This document shows, piece by piece, positions 1 to 8,079 of a stretch of DNA of 64,000 nucleotides. The stretch lies in NCBI GenBank assembly GCA_958295815.1, contig OY282374.1, positions 2,686,856-2,750,855 of the forward strand. The letters run 5' to 3'. Position 1 is the first letter of the stretch, and each line of letters opens with the position of its first letter. The position numbers and the translations under genes are program-made. The notes below the pieces were generated by a model. That model saw nothing but the letters and a program-made list of their open reading frames with translations, searched no databases and was not told where the DNA came from. This DNA is from Candidatus Poribacteria bacterium (GTDB lineage: Bacteria; Poribacteria; WGA-4E; WGA-3G).

Positions 1-568
1 TCTACAATCTATGATCCAATGGAGTTCAAATCCATCAACGAACTATTTCATCCGACTGCTCGGTGGACCGGCACGCGTGCATCGGATACTTCAAGCCAAC
101 TACCCCTATTTTAAGCAGACCCGGATCGTTGAATATATCCCTCGAGGCGGACGGACCTATAGAAATATGACCTCGGCGCGTGATCTAAGCATGTTCTGCC
201 TACAACTATGGAAAAACAGACTCCCTTATTCCGATAAGATGAAGTACTACCTCAAGCTCAAAAACGGGGACTATATCTTTAAACATACATACATTCCTTC
301 ATCCGTTGCGGTCTATAACAAGACCGGAACTGTCTATGGATTGGTTGGGGATGGTGGTATATTAGTTCTCCGCGACCCAAAAGGCAAACCGAGACCTTAC
401 GTTTTTATTGGGATGATTGAGGACAGGAGTAAAACAAATCGGAGAAATCGGTGGCAATCCTTCACGACATGGCGAAACCGACGCGCCTATATCTTGCGAA
501 GACTCTCCGAACAAGCTTATAAGTACATCTATGAAAAGCATTATGGGGGTAGATTAGCACGCCGCTAA
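1..568 (+). CDS. Serine hydrolase of the beta-lactamase/penicillin-recognising family (5' end outside window)
   Basis: The reading frame is open to the window edge, so the true start and the catalytic SxxK motif lie upstream. Counting from the first visible Met, an S-x-N triad sits at residues 5-7 and a K-T-G triad at 104-106. That spacing fits the SDN and KTG motifs of class A-type serine hydrolases. The stretch with T-S-A-R-D-L before the KTG is also typical of this fold. The tail is unusually basic. Such proteins hydrolyse beta-lactams or act on cell-wall peptides or esters; the sequence does not say which. The next gene starts 19 nt downstream, so the two may be co-transcribed. The family is well supported, the substrate is not. 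Confidence 0.75.
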   Translation, partial: LQSMIQWSSNPSTNYFIRLLGGPARVHRILQANYPYFKQTRIVEYIPRGGRTYRNMTSARDLSMFCLQLWKNRLPYSDKMKYYLKLKNGDYIFKHTYIPSSVAVYNKTGTVYGLVGDGGILVLRDPKGKPRPYVFIGMIEDRSKTNRRNRWQSFTTWRNRRAYILRRLSEQAYKYIYEKHYGGRLARR

Positions 569-587
569 CTGCCATACAGGTACCTCT

Positions 588-1244
588 ATGCAACGCATCG
601 TTGACATCGGCAAACGCATCGAACTCGTCTCAATCGACCCGCACTTCCACGACATCACCATTGGTCTCTATCAACAGCAATCTATCAATGCTACCACTGG
701 AGAAGAGACACCATTTTTTTTGGTACATACCTATAGCCACATCACAGGTGCTGCTGATAGAATTGAAGAGGTTAGGCAGGCAATGCAGACGCTCGGAGGA
801 ATGCTCAAAACATCTGAGGGTCTACTCTATTTTCCTTGTGGAAGCGCACATCAAGCTGCGTGCCGCCGCGTTTTCTTAGAAGCATGCAAACTCGCGCCAG
901 GGACACCTATTGAACCCCGTCCTCTAAATATACTTGACAAGAAATCTCGACTTACCATCACGGTTAATTCTGTTGGTGACGGGGTCTATTCTGTCGCAGC
1001 AGATGGTGAGGGCAGGGGTGCTGAGCGACGCATTACTGCGATTGCGGGTGGTCTGATGAAACTCGGAGAGATGGAGGACACTGACACCGATAGCAGAGAT
1101 ACCGTCGCTTTCGGTTGTGCCCACGCCCATGATGCTCTTATCGGGCTTTTGCTCGTTCGCGCTCCGAACGTCAGAATCGTTTTGAGAGAAGAGGAAATGG
1201 GTGCTGCACGTGGCGTACTCTCTGCCCCCAGCCAGCAGCTATAA
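588..1244 (+). CDS. Hypothetical protein, 218 aa
   Basis: I do not recognise this protein. It starts at an ATG 19 nt after the hydrolase gene, in the same direction. There is no signal peptide and no clear membrane segment. The middle has a few cysteines (around residues 84 and 92), and a C-A-H-A-H cluster lies near residues 177-181. The C-terminal third mixes acidic stretches with hydrophobic ones (I-G-L-L-L-V-R). The composition is that of a folded soluble cytoplasmic protein. No catalytic motif could be named. The coding call rests on frame length and codon usage like that of its neighbours. Confidence 0.6.
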   Translation: MQRIVDIGKRIELVSIDPHFHDITIGLYQQQSINATTGEETPFFLVHTYSHITGAADRIEEVRQAMQTLGGMLKTSEGLLYFPCGSAHQAACRRVFLEACKLAPGTPIEPRPLNILDKKSRLTITVNSVGDGVYSVAADGEGRGAERRITAIAGGLMKLGEMEDTDTDSRDTVAFGCAHAHDALIGLLLVRAPNVRIVLREEEMGAARGVLSAPSQQL

Positions 1245-1379
1245 AGACTCACTCGGAAACCGCAAGTAGTCAGCCTTCCCCTGCGTCAGTAAGAACGCTT
1301 ACCACCCACACACGCTACACCAACAAACAACAGTTTCCTAAATTGACGTTACATCAGCTTCGCATTTTTTTTCCAACTT

Positions 1380-1389
1380 ATGCTATAAT
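1380..1389 (+). promoter_or_regulatory. Extended -10 promoter ahead of ruvC
   Basis: A TATAAT hexamer at 1384-1389 is preceded by TGC, giving an extended -10 (TGnTATAAT). It lies about 33 nt before the ruvC start. No good -35 sits at the expected distance, which is normal for extended -10 promoters. Confidence 0.5.
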
Positions 1390-1422
1390 ACAAGAGTAAT
1401 AATAGAAGAGGGGTTTTGAAAA

Positions 1423-1983
1423 ATGAATGTGGTCATCGGTTTTGATTCAGGATTAGCAAATTGCGGATATGGCATCGTCGCACGCGGCGGAAGTGGGTTC
1501 GCGCACTTAGCACATGGCAACATCCGAACCGATTCAAAGACCCCGCATCCAGAACGACTTCTGAAAATCTATCAACACGTCACCGAACTGATAACTGAAT
1601 GGAACCCATCCAAAATCAGTATAGAATCCGTTTATTGGAATCGGAACCAGAAAAGTTGTCTTCCGATCGCTGAGGTGATTGGTGTTTTGCAACTCGCTGC
1701 CGTTCAAAAAGACGTTGAAGTTGTTATGCTTACCCCGCAGTCAGTCAAGTCCGCCGTTACGGGTGTTTCTAATGCCTCCAAAACACAGGTCATGAAAATG
1801 ACACAAAGGCTTCTGGGTATGAAGGAACCCGTGAAACCGAACCATGCCGCTGACGCTTTAGGATGTGCGATCGCAGCATTGTTGAGCAGAAACACCCCAT
1901 CATTAAATACGAATAAAACCGCAGAGATTTTAGAGTCCCGCAGAAAACTCGGACAAAATAGAGTTCTTCAAACAACCAAATAG
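1423..1983 (+). CDS. ruvC: Crossover junction endodeoxyribonuclease RuvC
   Basis: RuvC cuts Holliday junctions made during recombination and works with the RuvAB branch-migration motor. The 186-aa length fits the family. The acidic active site is visible: D8 in the first strand (G-F-D-S-G-L, followed by a C-G-Y-G turn), E68 in I-E-S-V-Y-W-N, and H141 and D144 in the H-A-A-D-A-L-G helix. The first motif is slightly unusual, with Ser where most RuvC proteins have Pro (G-x-D-P-G). A purine-rich AGAGGGG lies before the ATG. ruvA and ruvB are not adjacent. The following methyltransferase gene begins 10 nt after the stop, so the two are probably co-transcribed. Confidence 0.9.
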   Translation: MNVVIGFDSGLANCGYGIVARGGSGFAHLAHGNIRTDSKTPHPERLLKIYQHVTELITEWNPSKISIESVYWNRNQKSCLPIAEVIGVLQLAAVQKDVEVVMLTPQSVKSAVTGVSNASKTQVMKMTQRLLGMKEPVKPNHAADALGCAIAALLSRNTPSLNTNKTAEILESRRKLGQNRVLQTTK

Positions 1984-1993
1984 AGGGCAAAAA

Positions 1994-3034
1994 GTGCAAA
2001 ACCAAACCACAAAATCAATGACCGGTCGCGAACGCGTCCTCGCTGCCCTTCACAACGAACCTACTGACCGGACGCCGGTTTGTAATCCTACATCTGTAGC
2101 GACTGTCGAACTGATGGATTTAGTCGAGGCACCTTTCCCACAAGCAAATCGAGAACCGGAACTCATGGCGCGCCTCGCCGCGACTGGATATACCGAACTC
2201 GGATTTGACACCATCATGCCTGTCTTCACGATTATCCAAGAATCGAGTGCACTGGGATGCAAAATTCAGTGGGAGCAGAAAGATAACTGGCCCACCGTTA
2301 GGATGCGCGAACCGATCTGGGAAGACGTTGATGACGTTGTTATTCCAGATGATTTCCTGACACATCCGGATACCCAGTGCGTACTTGAAGCGATTAAAAT
2401 CCTGAAGAAGGAATATGGGGATGAAGTCGCTATTATTGGAAAAACAATGGGACCTTGGTCGCTCGGCTATCACTGCTTTGGTGTTGAACCTTTCCTATTG
2501 CTCTCGCTTGACGACCCTGGCAAAACAAAACTTGCACTCGATCGGATGAAGGAAGCGACTGTCCAATTCGGTGTCGCTCAAATTGAGGCAGGCGCAGATG
2601 CCCTCACCCTCCCTGATCACGCCACAGGGGATCTGGTCAGCGGGGAATACTACCAACGTTACCTCCGTGACCTACACATTGAATTTGTCGAGCGTATCCC
2701 TATCCCATTGATTCTGCATATCTGCGGACGCACCGTTGATAGAATGGAGTATATCGCACAGACAGGGATGGCAGCCTTTCATTACGATTCCAAGAACGAG
2801 CCACAGGAATCTATGGACATCGTGCAAGAGCGTATTGCCCTTGTTGGGAACATAAACAACCCTGAAACGTTGTTTGCCAAGGAGCCGGAAGACGTTAGCG
2901 CAGAAGTCGTGAAAAACCTTGAGGCAGGTGTTCCACTCATAGGACCGGAATGTGCGATTCCACTACAGACAACTATTGAAAACCTTCAGATAATCCCGGA
3001 ATCAGTGAAAACGTGGCACCGCGCACAATCCTAA
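1994..3034 (+). CDS. Uroporphyrinogen decarboxylase-superfamily methyltransferase (MtaA/CmuA-like, zinc type)
   Basis: The gene starts at GTG, with a GAGGG element just upstream that overlaps the end of ruvC. The N-terminus (M-T-G-R-E-R-V-L-A-A-L) and the barrel fold are those of the URO-D superfamily. It is not a true haem-pathway decarboxylase: it has H242-x-C244 (H-I-C-G) and a third ligand C320 (G-P-E-C-A-I-P), the zinc site of cobamide-dependent methyltransferases such as MtaA, MtbA and CmuA. Those enzymes move a methyl group between a corrinoid protein and a thiol or other acceptor. No corrinoid protein is encoded nearby, so the methyl donor and acceptor are unknown. Confidence 0.8.
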   Translation: MQNQTTKSMTGRERVLAALHNEPTDRTPVCNPTSVATVELMDLVEAPFPQANREPELMARLAATGYTELGFDTIMPVFTIIQESSALGCKIQWEQKDNWPTVRMREPIWEDVDDVVIPDDFLTHPDTQCVLEAIKILKKEYGDEVAIIGKTMGPWSLGYHCFGVEPFLLLSLDDPGKTKLALDRMKEATVQFGVAQIEAGADALTLPDHATGDLVSGEYYQRYLRDLHIEFVERIPIPLILHICGRTVDRMEYIAQTGMAAFHYDSKNEPQESMDIVQERIALVGNINNPETLFAKEPEDVSAEVVKNLEAGVPLIGPECAIPLQTTIENLQIIPESVKTWHRAQS

Positions 3035-3056
3035 ACCCCTTACGTTGAGAAAATAA

Positions 3057-3665
3057 ATGAAAAAATTAATCTGTCTTTCCGTAATTGCAAGCCTAATGCT
3101 GATCGGTCTGCCTACAAGTTATACACAAGATGTGGACTTTGATGCCTTAAGTGCATCCGATGTCAACGCCGATGGGGTGATAAACATCCTCGACCTGACG
3201 TTTATTGCATCACACTTCGGCGAGACACCCAGTGTAGATCAGCATCCGAATCCAGATGTCAACGGGGACAGCACTGTCAATATCCTCGATTTAACACTCG
3301 TCGCAAGCCATTTCGGCAGACAATCCGGCATTCCTTATGAAGTCACGGACGCAAATTTTGACGAAATTGTTTTAGGTTCTGACCTTCCAATTGTTGTAGA
3401 ATTTAAAGACGATACCTGAGTATTTTGCATATTGATGCGACCGGTTGTCGCAGCAGTCGCGCTGGAATATCGCGAGACATTTAGTTTCGTCAAGTTAGAT
3501 GTAAATACCCAACGGGGAAAAACAGCTGAATACCACATCCTTGGAACGCCTACATATATTGTATTTGAAGACGGAGAGGTAGCAGGAAGGTTTGCCGGGG
3601 CAATGCCAAGCACTGAACTGGTGCAACGAATCCTCGGAATCTTAGAAATTGAAAATACCGAATGA
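3057..3665 (+). CDS. Secreted dockerin-thioredoxin selenoprotein (UxxC), read through UGA at 3417-3419
   Basis: I read this as one 202-aa protein with selenocysteine at codon 121. A signal peptide (residues 1-24) is followed by two dockerin-type calcium repeats at about 35-55 and 67-87, each D-V-N-x-D-x-x-x-N-I-L-D-L-T. A thioredoxin domain follows from about residue 91. The UGA falls exactly at the first cysteine of the active-site CxxC: V-V-E-F-K-D-D-T, then UGA, then V-F-C. After it the same frame continues with thioredoxin sequence (R-P-V-V-A-A-V-A, G-T-P-T-Y-I-V-F, and the cis-Pro region). The gene ends at a second UGA (3663-3665) that has no such context. A hairpin follows the internal UGA. 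A nonsense mutation is possible, but the paralogue just downstream has UGA at the same site. Confidence 0.82.
3436..3452 (+). promoter_or_regulatory. Candidate bacterial SECIS hairpin, first selenoprotein gene
   Basis: TGCGAC (3436-3441) pairs perfectly with GTCGCA (3447-3452) around a five-base loop CGGTT. The loop begins 23 nt after the UGA and has G at its second position. Those are known features of bacterial SECIS elements bound by SelB. A hairpin at nearly the same place follows the UGA in the paralogue. Confidence 0.65.
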
Positions 3666-3710
3666 AAACAGAATAAAACTAACTAATCCTATACAAGGAG
3701 AAGAAAATAC

Positions 3711-5555
3711 ATGAAAAATCTGATGTGCTTGCTGCTAACACTAAGCCTAACGCTGGTGTTCCTGTCAGCAAGTTATGCGCAAGATACCGCGCTTGACACC
3801 TTGCAGGCATCTGACGTCAATGCCGACGGGGTAGTAAACATCCTCGATTTGACCCTGGTCGCCTCGTTCTTCGGTCAGATACCCGCCGCAGATCAGACGC
3901 CGAATCCAGATGTCAATGGCGATGGTGCTGTCAACATACTCGATATGACGCTCGTTGCGGCACATCTCGGCAAAACTGTTCCGGTCCGTCCACCTGTGGC
4001 GTTCATTAGTGCAGATCCAGTAATCGACTCACAACTTGAGGCGGATGATACTATCACCCTTACCTTCGATAACATGCCAGAAGACGTTACTGTGAGCACA
4101 GGAACCGCTACAATCGCCGATAATACTGCGACAATCACAGGTCCCTTCGATCCGGGTTCAATCGCTTTGACAATCACCTGGACGGATGGAAGTGAAACAC
4201 TTACATATACCGTGAGACAACCTGTGGCGTTTGTTAGTGTGGACCCCGCAATCGACACGCAGCTTGAAGCGGACGATACTATCACCCTTACCTTTGACAA
4301 TGCCCCAGAAGACGTTACCGTGAATACGGGAGTCGCTACAACTACTGACGAGACTGTAACGATCGCAGGTCCCTTCGACCCAGGCAATCTCGCCTTGACG
4401 ATCACTTGGAAGGATGGCACTGAAACACTCTCCTATACCGTCAGACAACCTGTGGCGTTCGTTAGCGCGAGACCAGTAATCGATACGCAGATCGCAGGAG
4501 ATGCTACTATTACTGTAACATTTGACAATCCACCTGCGGACGTTACTGTAAGTACGGGGACGGCTACAATCACAGAGAAGGTTGTAAAAGTCACAGGTCC
4601 CTTCGATCCAGGTGCGCTCGCTTTAACAATCACTTGGAAGGATGGAACCGAAACACTTACTTACACCATCCGTCCTCCTGCGGTATTTGTCAGCGCAGAT
4701 CCAGCAATCGACTCCGAACTCGCGATTGATGACACCGTCACCCTTACTTTTGATAGGCGGCCAAGGAATGTGGAAGTGAGCACAGGAACTGCTACAATCA
4801 TCGCCAGAACTGTGAGAATCACAGGTCCTTTCGATCCAGGTCCTCTTGCCCTGACAATCACTTGGGCGGATGGCACTGAAACGCTCTCTTACACCGTCGC
4901 TGCGCCAGATAGCGACGCACCTGAAATTACCGATGCAACGGTCAGTGATGGCGATAAGGATATTAACCCTGACACGATCAACAGCGATGCCAGAATCGAG
5001 GTTACATTCAGTGAAGAAGTCAGCGGTAATATCGAACTGCAAACCGCAGCAGGCGTTGATGTCGGTTGGCTCGGTAAAGTTGAAGGCAAGGAAGCGACGC
5101 TCGAACTGGTCAAAGGTAAAGAGCTTGGCAACGAGGTGAAGTACGTTATTGCAGGAACAGTCAAAGATGCTGCAGGTAACGAAACCGAACTTAACATCAC
5201 CTTTACCACGGCAAGTAGAAGCTCTGGTATCCCCTTTACAGTCACCGACGCGACATTTAATTCACTTGTGCTCGAGTCAAAGATACCAGTTGTGGTTGAG
5301 TTCTGGAAGGACGGGTGACCGTTCTGTCAAGGAATGGTGGCAGTTGTCGCCAAAGTAGCTTCAGAGAACAAGAACACATTTGCCGTCGCGAGATTGAACA
5401 TTGGTGATAGTCCGGAAACAGCTCGTAAATATCAACAGCTTCGGGCACATCCCGGTTACATTGTGTTCCAAGACGGAAAAGAGGTAGTACGTTTTGCGGG
5501 TCAGAAACCCAAAAACACTTTCGTCAAGAATATTCTCGATGCCTTAGGAAACTAA
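3711..5555 (+). CDS. Secreted dockerin / Ig-like repeat / thioredoxin selenoprotein (UxxC), read through UGA at 5316-5318
   Basis: The whole frame gives 614 aa with selenocysteine at codon 536. The order is: signal peptide (1-23), two dockerin repeats (about 34-87), four 76-aa beta-rich repeats (about 95-398), an SbsA/Big-type Ig-like domain (about 402-505), and a C-terminal thioredoxin domain. The UGA again replaces the first active-site cysteine: V-V-E-F-W-K-D-G, then UGA, then P-F-C. The downstream part keeps the thioredoxin pattern (H-P-G-Y-I-V-F-Q-D-G-K). The gene starts with CAAGGAGAAG ahead of the ATG and lies 45 nt after its paralogue. It probably acts outside the cytoplasm as a redox enzyme attached through the dockerin or repeat regions. 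TAA ends the gene. Confidence 0.82.
3993..4904 (+). repeat. Four in-frame 228-bp tandem repeats inside the second selenoprotein gene
   Basis: Copies begin at 3993, 4221, 4449 and 4677, exactly 228 bp (76 codons) apart. Each encodes P-[VA]-x-F-[IV]-S-x-x-P-x-I-D-[ST]-x-[LI], a G-P-F-D-P-G turn, and A-L-T-I-T-W-x-D-G-[ST]-E-T-L. The pattern predicts beta-sandwich spacer domains. The copies have diverged at many third positions. Confidence 0.9.
5335..5352 (+). promoter_or_regulatory. Candidate bacterial SECIS hairpin, second selenoprotein gene
   Basis: TGGTGGC (5335-5341) pairs with GTCGCCA (5346-5352), with two G-U wobbles, around a four-base loop AGTT. The loop begins 24 nt after the UGA and has G at its second position. 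Position and loop rule match the hairpin in the first gene. An alternative stem closer to the UGA (5324-5329 with 5338-5343) overlaps it. Confidence 0.55.
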
Positions 5556-5625
5556 CGGAAAACGACAGGTCTCCAATTACCAAGAAGGGCAGGCACAGAG
5601 ACCTCACTCACCATAGATAAATCGC

Positions 5626-5651
5626 AAGGGCGGATCTTAGGATCCGCCCTT
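5626..5651. terminator. Bidirectional hairpin terminator between convergent genes
   Basis: AAGGGCGGATC (5626-5636) and GATCCGCCCTT (5641-5651) form a perfect 11-bp stem with a TTAG loop. It lies between the plus-strand selenoprotein gene and the minus-strand BatA-like gene. There is no long U-run, but the stem is strong. Confidence 0.7.
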
Positions 5652-5663
5652 CTCCATTTGGTA

Positions 5664-7568
5664 TTACAGCCTATCCCGATGGTAAAACCACCATTCCACA
5701 AACAGAACAGCAAATGCGAGCAGTGCGGGCCAACGCCATACCTCTTGTGCTATCGGTTGCAGACCGGTTTCAAGTGATACCGAAGCCTCTTCCTTTTCTG
5801 GTTTCATAGAGTGTGAAAGTGCGGATTCTGCAGCGTCAAGCAGATTGACTGTAAACCCCTCCAATTCCCTACCATCGTCAGCGAGAAGCGTATAGATCCC
5901 CACCTGATCTGTCTCAGTGAATATTGAATTGTCCACGGCAACCATTGTTTCATCGGGCTTTTGGATGTGAAGCGGTGTATCCTCATTTCTCAACGCGATG
6001 ACCACCTGTTCCCCCGTTCGGAACGCGTGCCGGGTCCTTCCTTCTTGAAACACAACGGGTTGAAGGGGTGCAGTTCCTGCTTCAAACCACGCTAAGCACC
6101 GATAGATAAACAGGGGTCCGGCGGGTACTGTCACTGCATAAGCAGAGACTTCTGGATTGAACGCGTCAAACTCGAATACAAGGAATTGGCTGTCCATTTC
6201 CGTACCGATCCAGATTAATGAACCCTTCTCCGTTTCAACAAGGGAATGTCCAGAGAGTGGAAGTTCTCGATACGTAGATTCACGGACATGCAAGCCGTGT
6301 AGCGACACATCTGCCATGAGTGGATGCGCATCATCTGTTCTAATAACGCGTGCCGGTTCGTTATAGGTTTCTACAGAGGAGGAACCCCCTTGAATGAAGG
6401 GTAGGTCGCTACCCGGATTGATAAAGATCAGACCCGTTCTCGGAGACACCTCAGAAAAATTACTGAAAGCCTCGCGTCCAGCAGCGGTACTGCCATCAAA
6501 AATCGCGACATCTGTATTGCCAGTCCCGTGATAATCCGCCGGAACAACTACGTTCAAATCGACATGCTTTCCATACGAACTTAACAGTTCGGGGAGTAAA
6601 GATATCTCATTGTCACTGACAAGCAAAATTCGTAAGGGAGACATACCCGATAAGATCGCCGAGGCACTGTTATCAAGCGAAAAATCGTCTTCTATCCCAA
6701 GATGGACGCTGATAACCTTTTCCGCTAAGCCACTGGGATCGCCTGAAAACAGAACCGATTGGGTCTTTTCTGGAGGGATAGATACCGTCCTGTCATCAAG
6801 TGGAGTGCCTTCCACCGCCAATTGAACGTTGAATTCTTTCGGAGCCTCTGTGAAATTCTGGATGCGAACCAAGACTTCGTACCGATCTTCTACACTATCA
6901 ACGCTAAATTGAACGATACCGACATTCTTCGCGTCTCCACCCACTGCGATTTTATGAAGTGGCAATGGTATATCCGGCAGGTTTTCAACAGAATCGCTGA
7001 TGAAAAAGACGTTGTCCTGCGGTGCATCAGCGTAGCGGGTTACCGCATCAAAGACAGGGCGAAGATTGCGGGGTGCGTGGGATGGTGTGATATTCTCTAT
7101 TGCGCGGCGGAGTTGTGAAGTATCGGTTGTAAATGCCTGTTGGATATAAGTGTCAGCACCTTGTGTCGCCATGAGCATGATCCCACCGCCAGCAGAAATA
7201 TCTGCGATTTGCTTCAGTGCTGCCTGCTTCGCGAGTGCAAGGCGTGTCTGCCCTATCTCCATTGAAAGCATACTCGCAGAATTATCAACGATAAGGATTG
7301 CCTTCCCCGGCATGAACCCAGGTCTGCGCACTATAGGACGCGCCACACTGCAGGTAAGGAGCAATATAAAAAGCACCTGTAAAAGCGGAAGAAGTAGGTT
7401 CCGAAGCCGTTGGAATGGGACATTCGCTCTCCGGTCCTCGCCGGTGGATAGCCAATGCATGATGCTCGGAACAAGGTGGGTGTAGCGACGCAACTTCAGG
7501 AAGTGAAGTAGCACCACAATTGGAATTACACCTAACAGATAAAACGCGGCAGGATTCAGAAATTGCAT
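5664..7568 (-). CDS. BatA-like membrane protein with von Willebrand A domain
   Basis: The 634-aa protein begins with the N-terminal domain of the aerotolerance/BatA family: a membrane helix at about 8-24, then L-H-F-L-K-L-R-R, and a second helix at about 58-76. A von Willebrand A domain follows with the metal site D95-x-S97-x-S99 (D-N-S-A-S-M). A long beta-rich periplasmic part comes next, and a last membrane helix lies at about 613-630. Proteins of this type often occur with MoxR ATPases and stress or cell-envelope functions. Here moxR and the other bat genes are absent, so its partners are unknown. The gene converges on the selenoprotein gene across a strong hairpin. Confidence 0.8.
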   Translation of the reverse strand: MQFLNPAAFYLLGVIPIVVLLHFLKLRRYTHLVPSIMHWLSTGEDRRANVPFQRLRNLLLPLLQVLFILLLTCSVARPIVRRPGFMPGKAILIVDNSASMLSMEIGQTRLALAKQAALKQIADISAGGGIMLMATQGADTYIQQAFTTDTSQLRRAIENITPSHAPRNLRPVFDAVTRYADAPQDNVFFISDSVENLPDIPLPLHKIAVGGDAKNVGIVQFSVDSVEDRYEVLVRIQNFTEAPKEFNVQLAVEGTPLDDRTVSIPPEKTQSVLFSGDPSGLAEKVISVHLGIEDDFSLDNSASAILSGMSPLRILLVSDNEISLLPELLSSYGKHVDLNVVVPADYHGTGNTDVAIFDGSTAAGREAFSNFSEVSPRTGLIFINPGSDLPFIQGGSSSVETYNEPARVIRTDDAHPLMADVSLHGLHVRESTYRELPLSGHSLVETEKGSLIWIGTEMDSQFLVFEFDAFNPEVSAYAVTVPAGPLFIYRCLAWFEAGTAPLQPVVFQEGRTRHAFRTGEQVVIALRNEDTPLHIQKPDETMVAVDNSIFTETDQVGIYTLLADDGRELEGFTVNLLDAAESALSHSMKPEKEEASVSLETGLQPIAQEVWRWPALLAFAVLFVEWWFYHRDRL

Positions 7569-7620
7569 TTTTGCCTCCGCGCAATGATTATGATCGAGAC
7601 TCGCACGTCAAAATATCTTG

Positions 7621-8025
7621 TTAAGAACTATCTCCGTTCTCCTCTTTTTCTTTCAGGCTTTCCAGCACTTCATCGGCATCCTGTCTACCGACTTCACCGT
7701 AATTTTGCAAACGTTCACATGCTGCACGGACCTTGTCATGTTCATCAAGTTCCAAATAGATGTCAGCCAAATTTTTGTGCATCTCCCGAAACACACCGGG
7801 CCAATTCCGTTCCTCTTCCTTATCAATAATGCGCGTCGCATTGGTAATAGCACTATTAACGACTTCATCCAATGCTGCTTTTTCCTCATTCGAGAAACGA
7901 AAATCCTCCTGTTGACGCTTCTCGTTATAGGCTTTTAGTTGACTAACTGCTGCGTCACATTCGTTGTATGTTTGTTCAATGCTTAACGCACCTTCAAAAA
8001 TTTTTGATAAAAATCCTAATTTCAT
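7621..8025 (-). CDS. Hypothetical helical protein, 134 aa
   Basis: I do not recognise the family. The protein is mostly helical and charged, with a TPR-like stretch at about 85-110 (L-A-D-I-Y-L-E-L-D-E-H-D-K). There is no signal peptide or membrane helix. I prefer the ATG at 8025 because GGGAG lies at proper distance before it; a TTG four codons upstream would overlap that element. It sits 52 nt upstream of the BatA-like gene on the same strand, so the two may share a transcript. A TPR-like scaffold role is possible but unproven. Confidence 0.65.
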   Translation of the reverse strand: MKLGFLSKIFEGALSIEQTYNECDAAVSQLKAYNEKRQQEDFRFSNEEKAALDEVVNSAITNATRIIDKEEERNWPGVFREMHKNLADIYLELDEHDKVRAACERLQNYGEVGRQDADEVLESLKEKEENGDSS

Positions 8026-8079
8026 TACATCTCCCAAATTAGTGTAGGGACGGTAAAAGAAACCGCCCCTAAAATAACT

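Noticed and set aside
1..568. Antibiotic-resistance beta-lactamase
   Set aside because: Only the C-terminal part is visible and many cell-wall or ester hydrolases share the fold; resistance is not supported.
3663..3665. Terminal UGA of the first selenoprotein gene as a second selenocysteine
   Set aside because: It follows the end of the thioredoxin fold, and no comparable hairpin or conserved downstream sequence is present.
3893..4636. Long open frames on the minus strand across the 228-bp repeats
   Set aside because: They repeat with the same period as the plus-strand gene and have no start signals or protein features; they mirror the coding strand.
3057..5555. Reading the thioredoxin genes as two broken pairs (four separate genes or pseudogenes)
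   Set aside because: The frame is kept across each UGA, the UGA is at the same catalytic codon in both, and the downstream parts keep full thioredoxin motifs.
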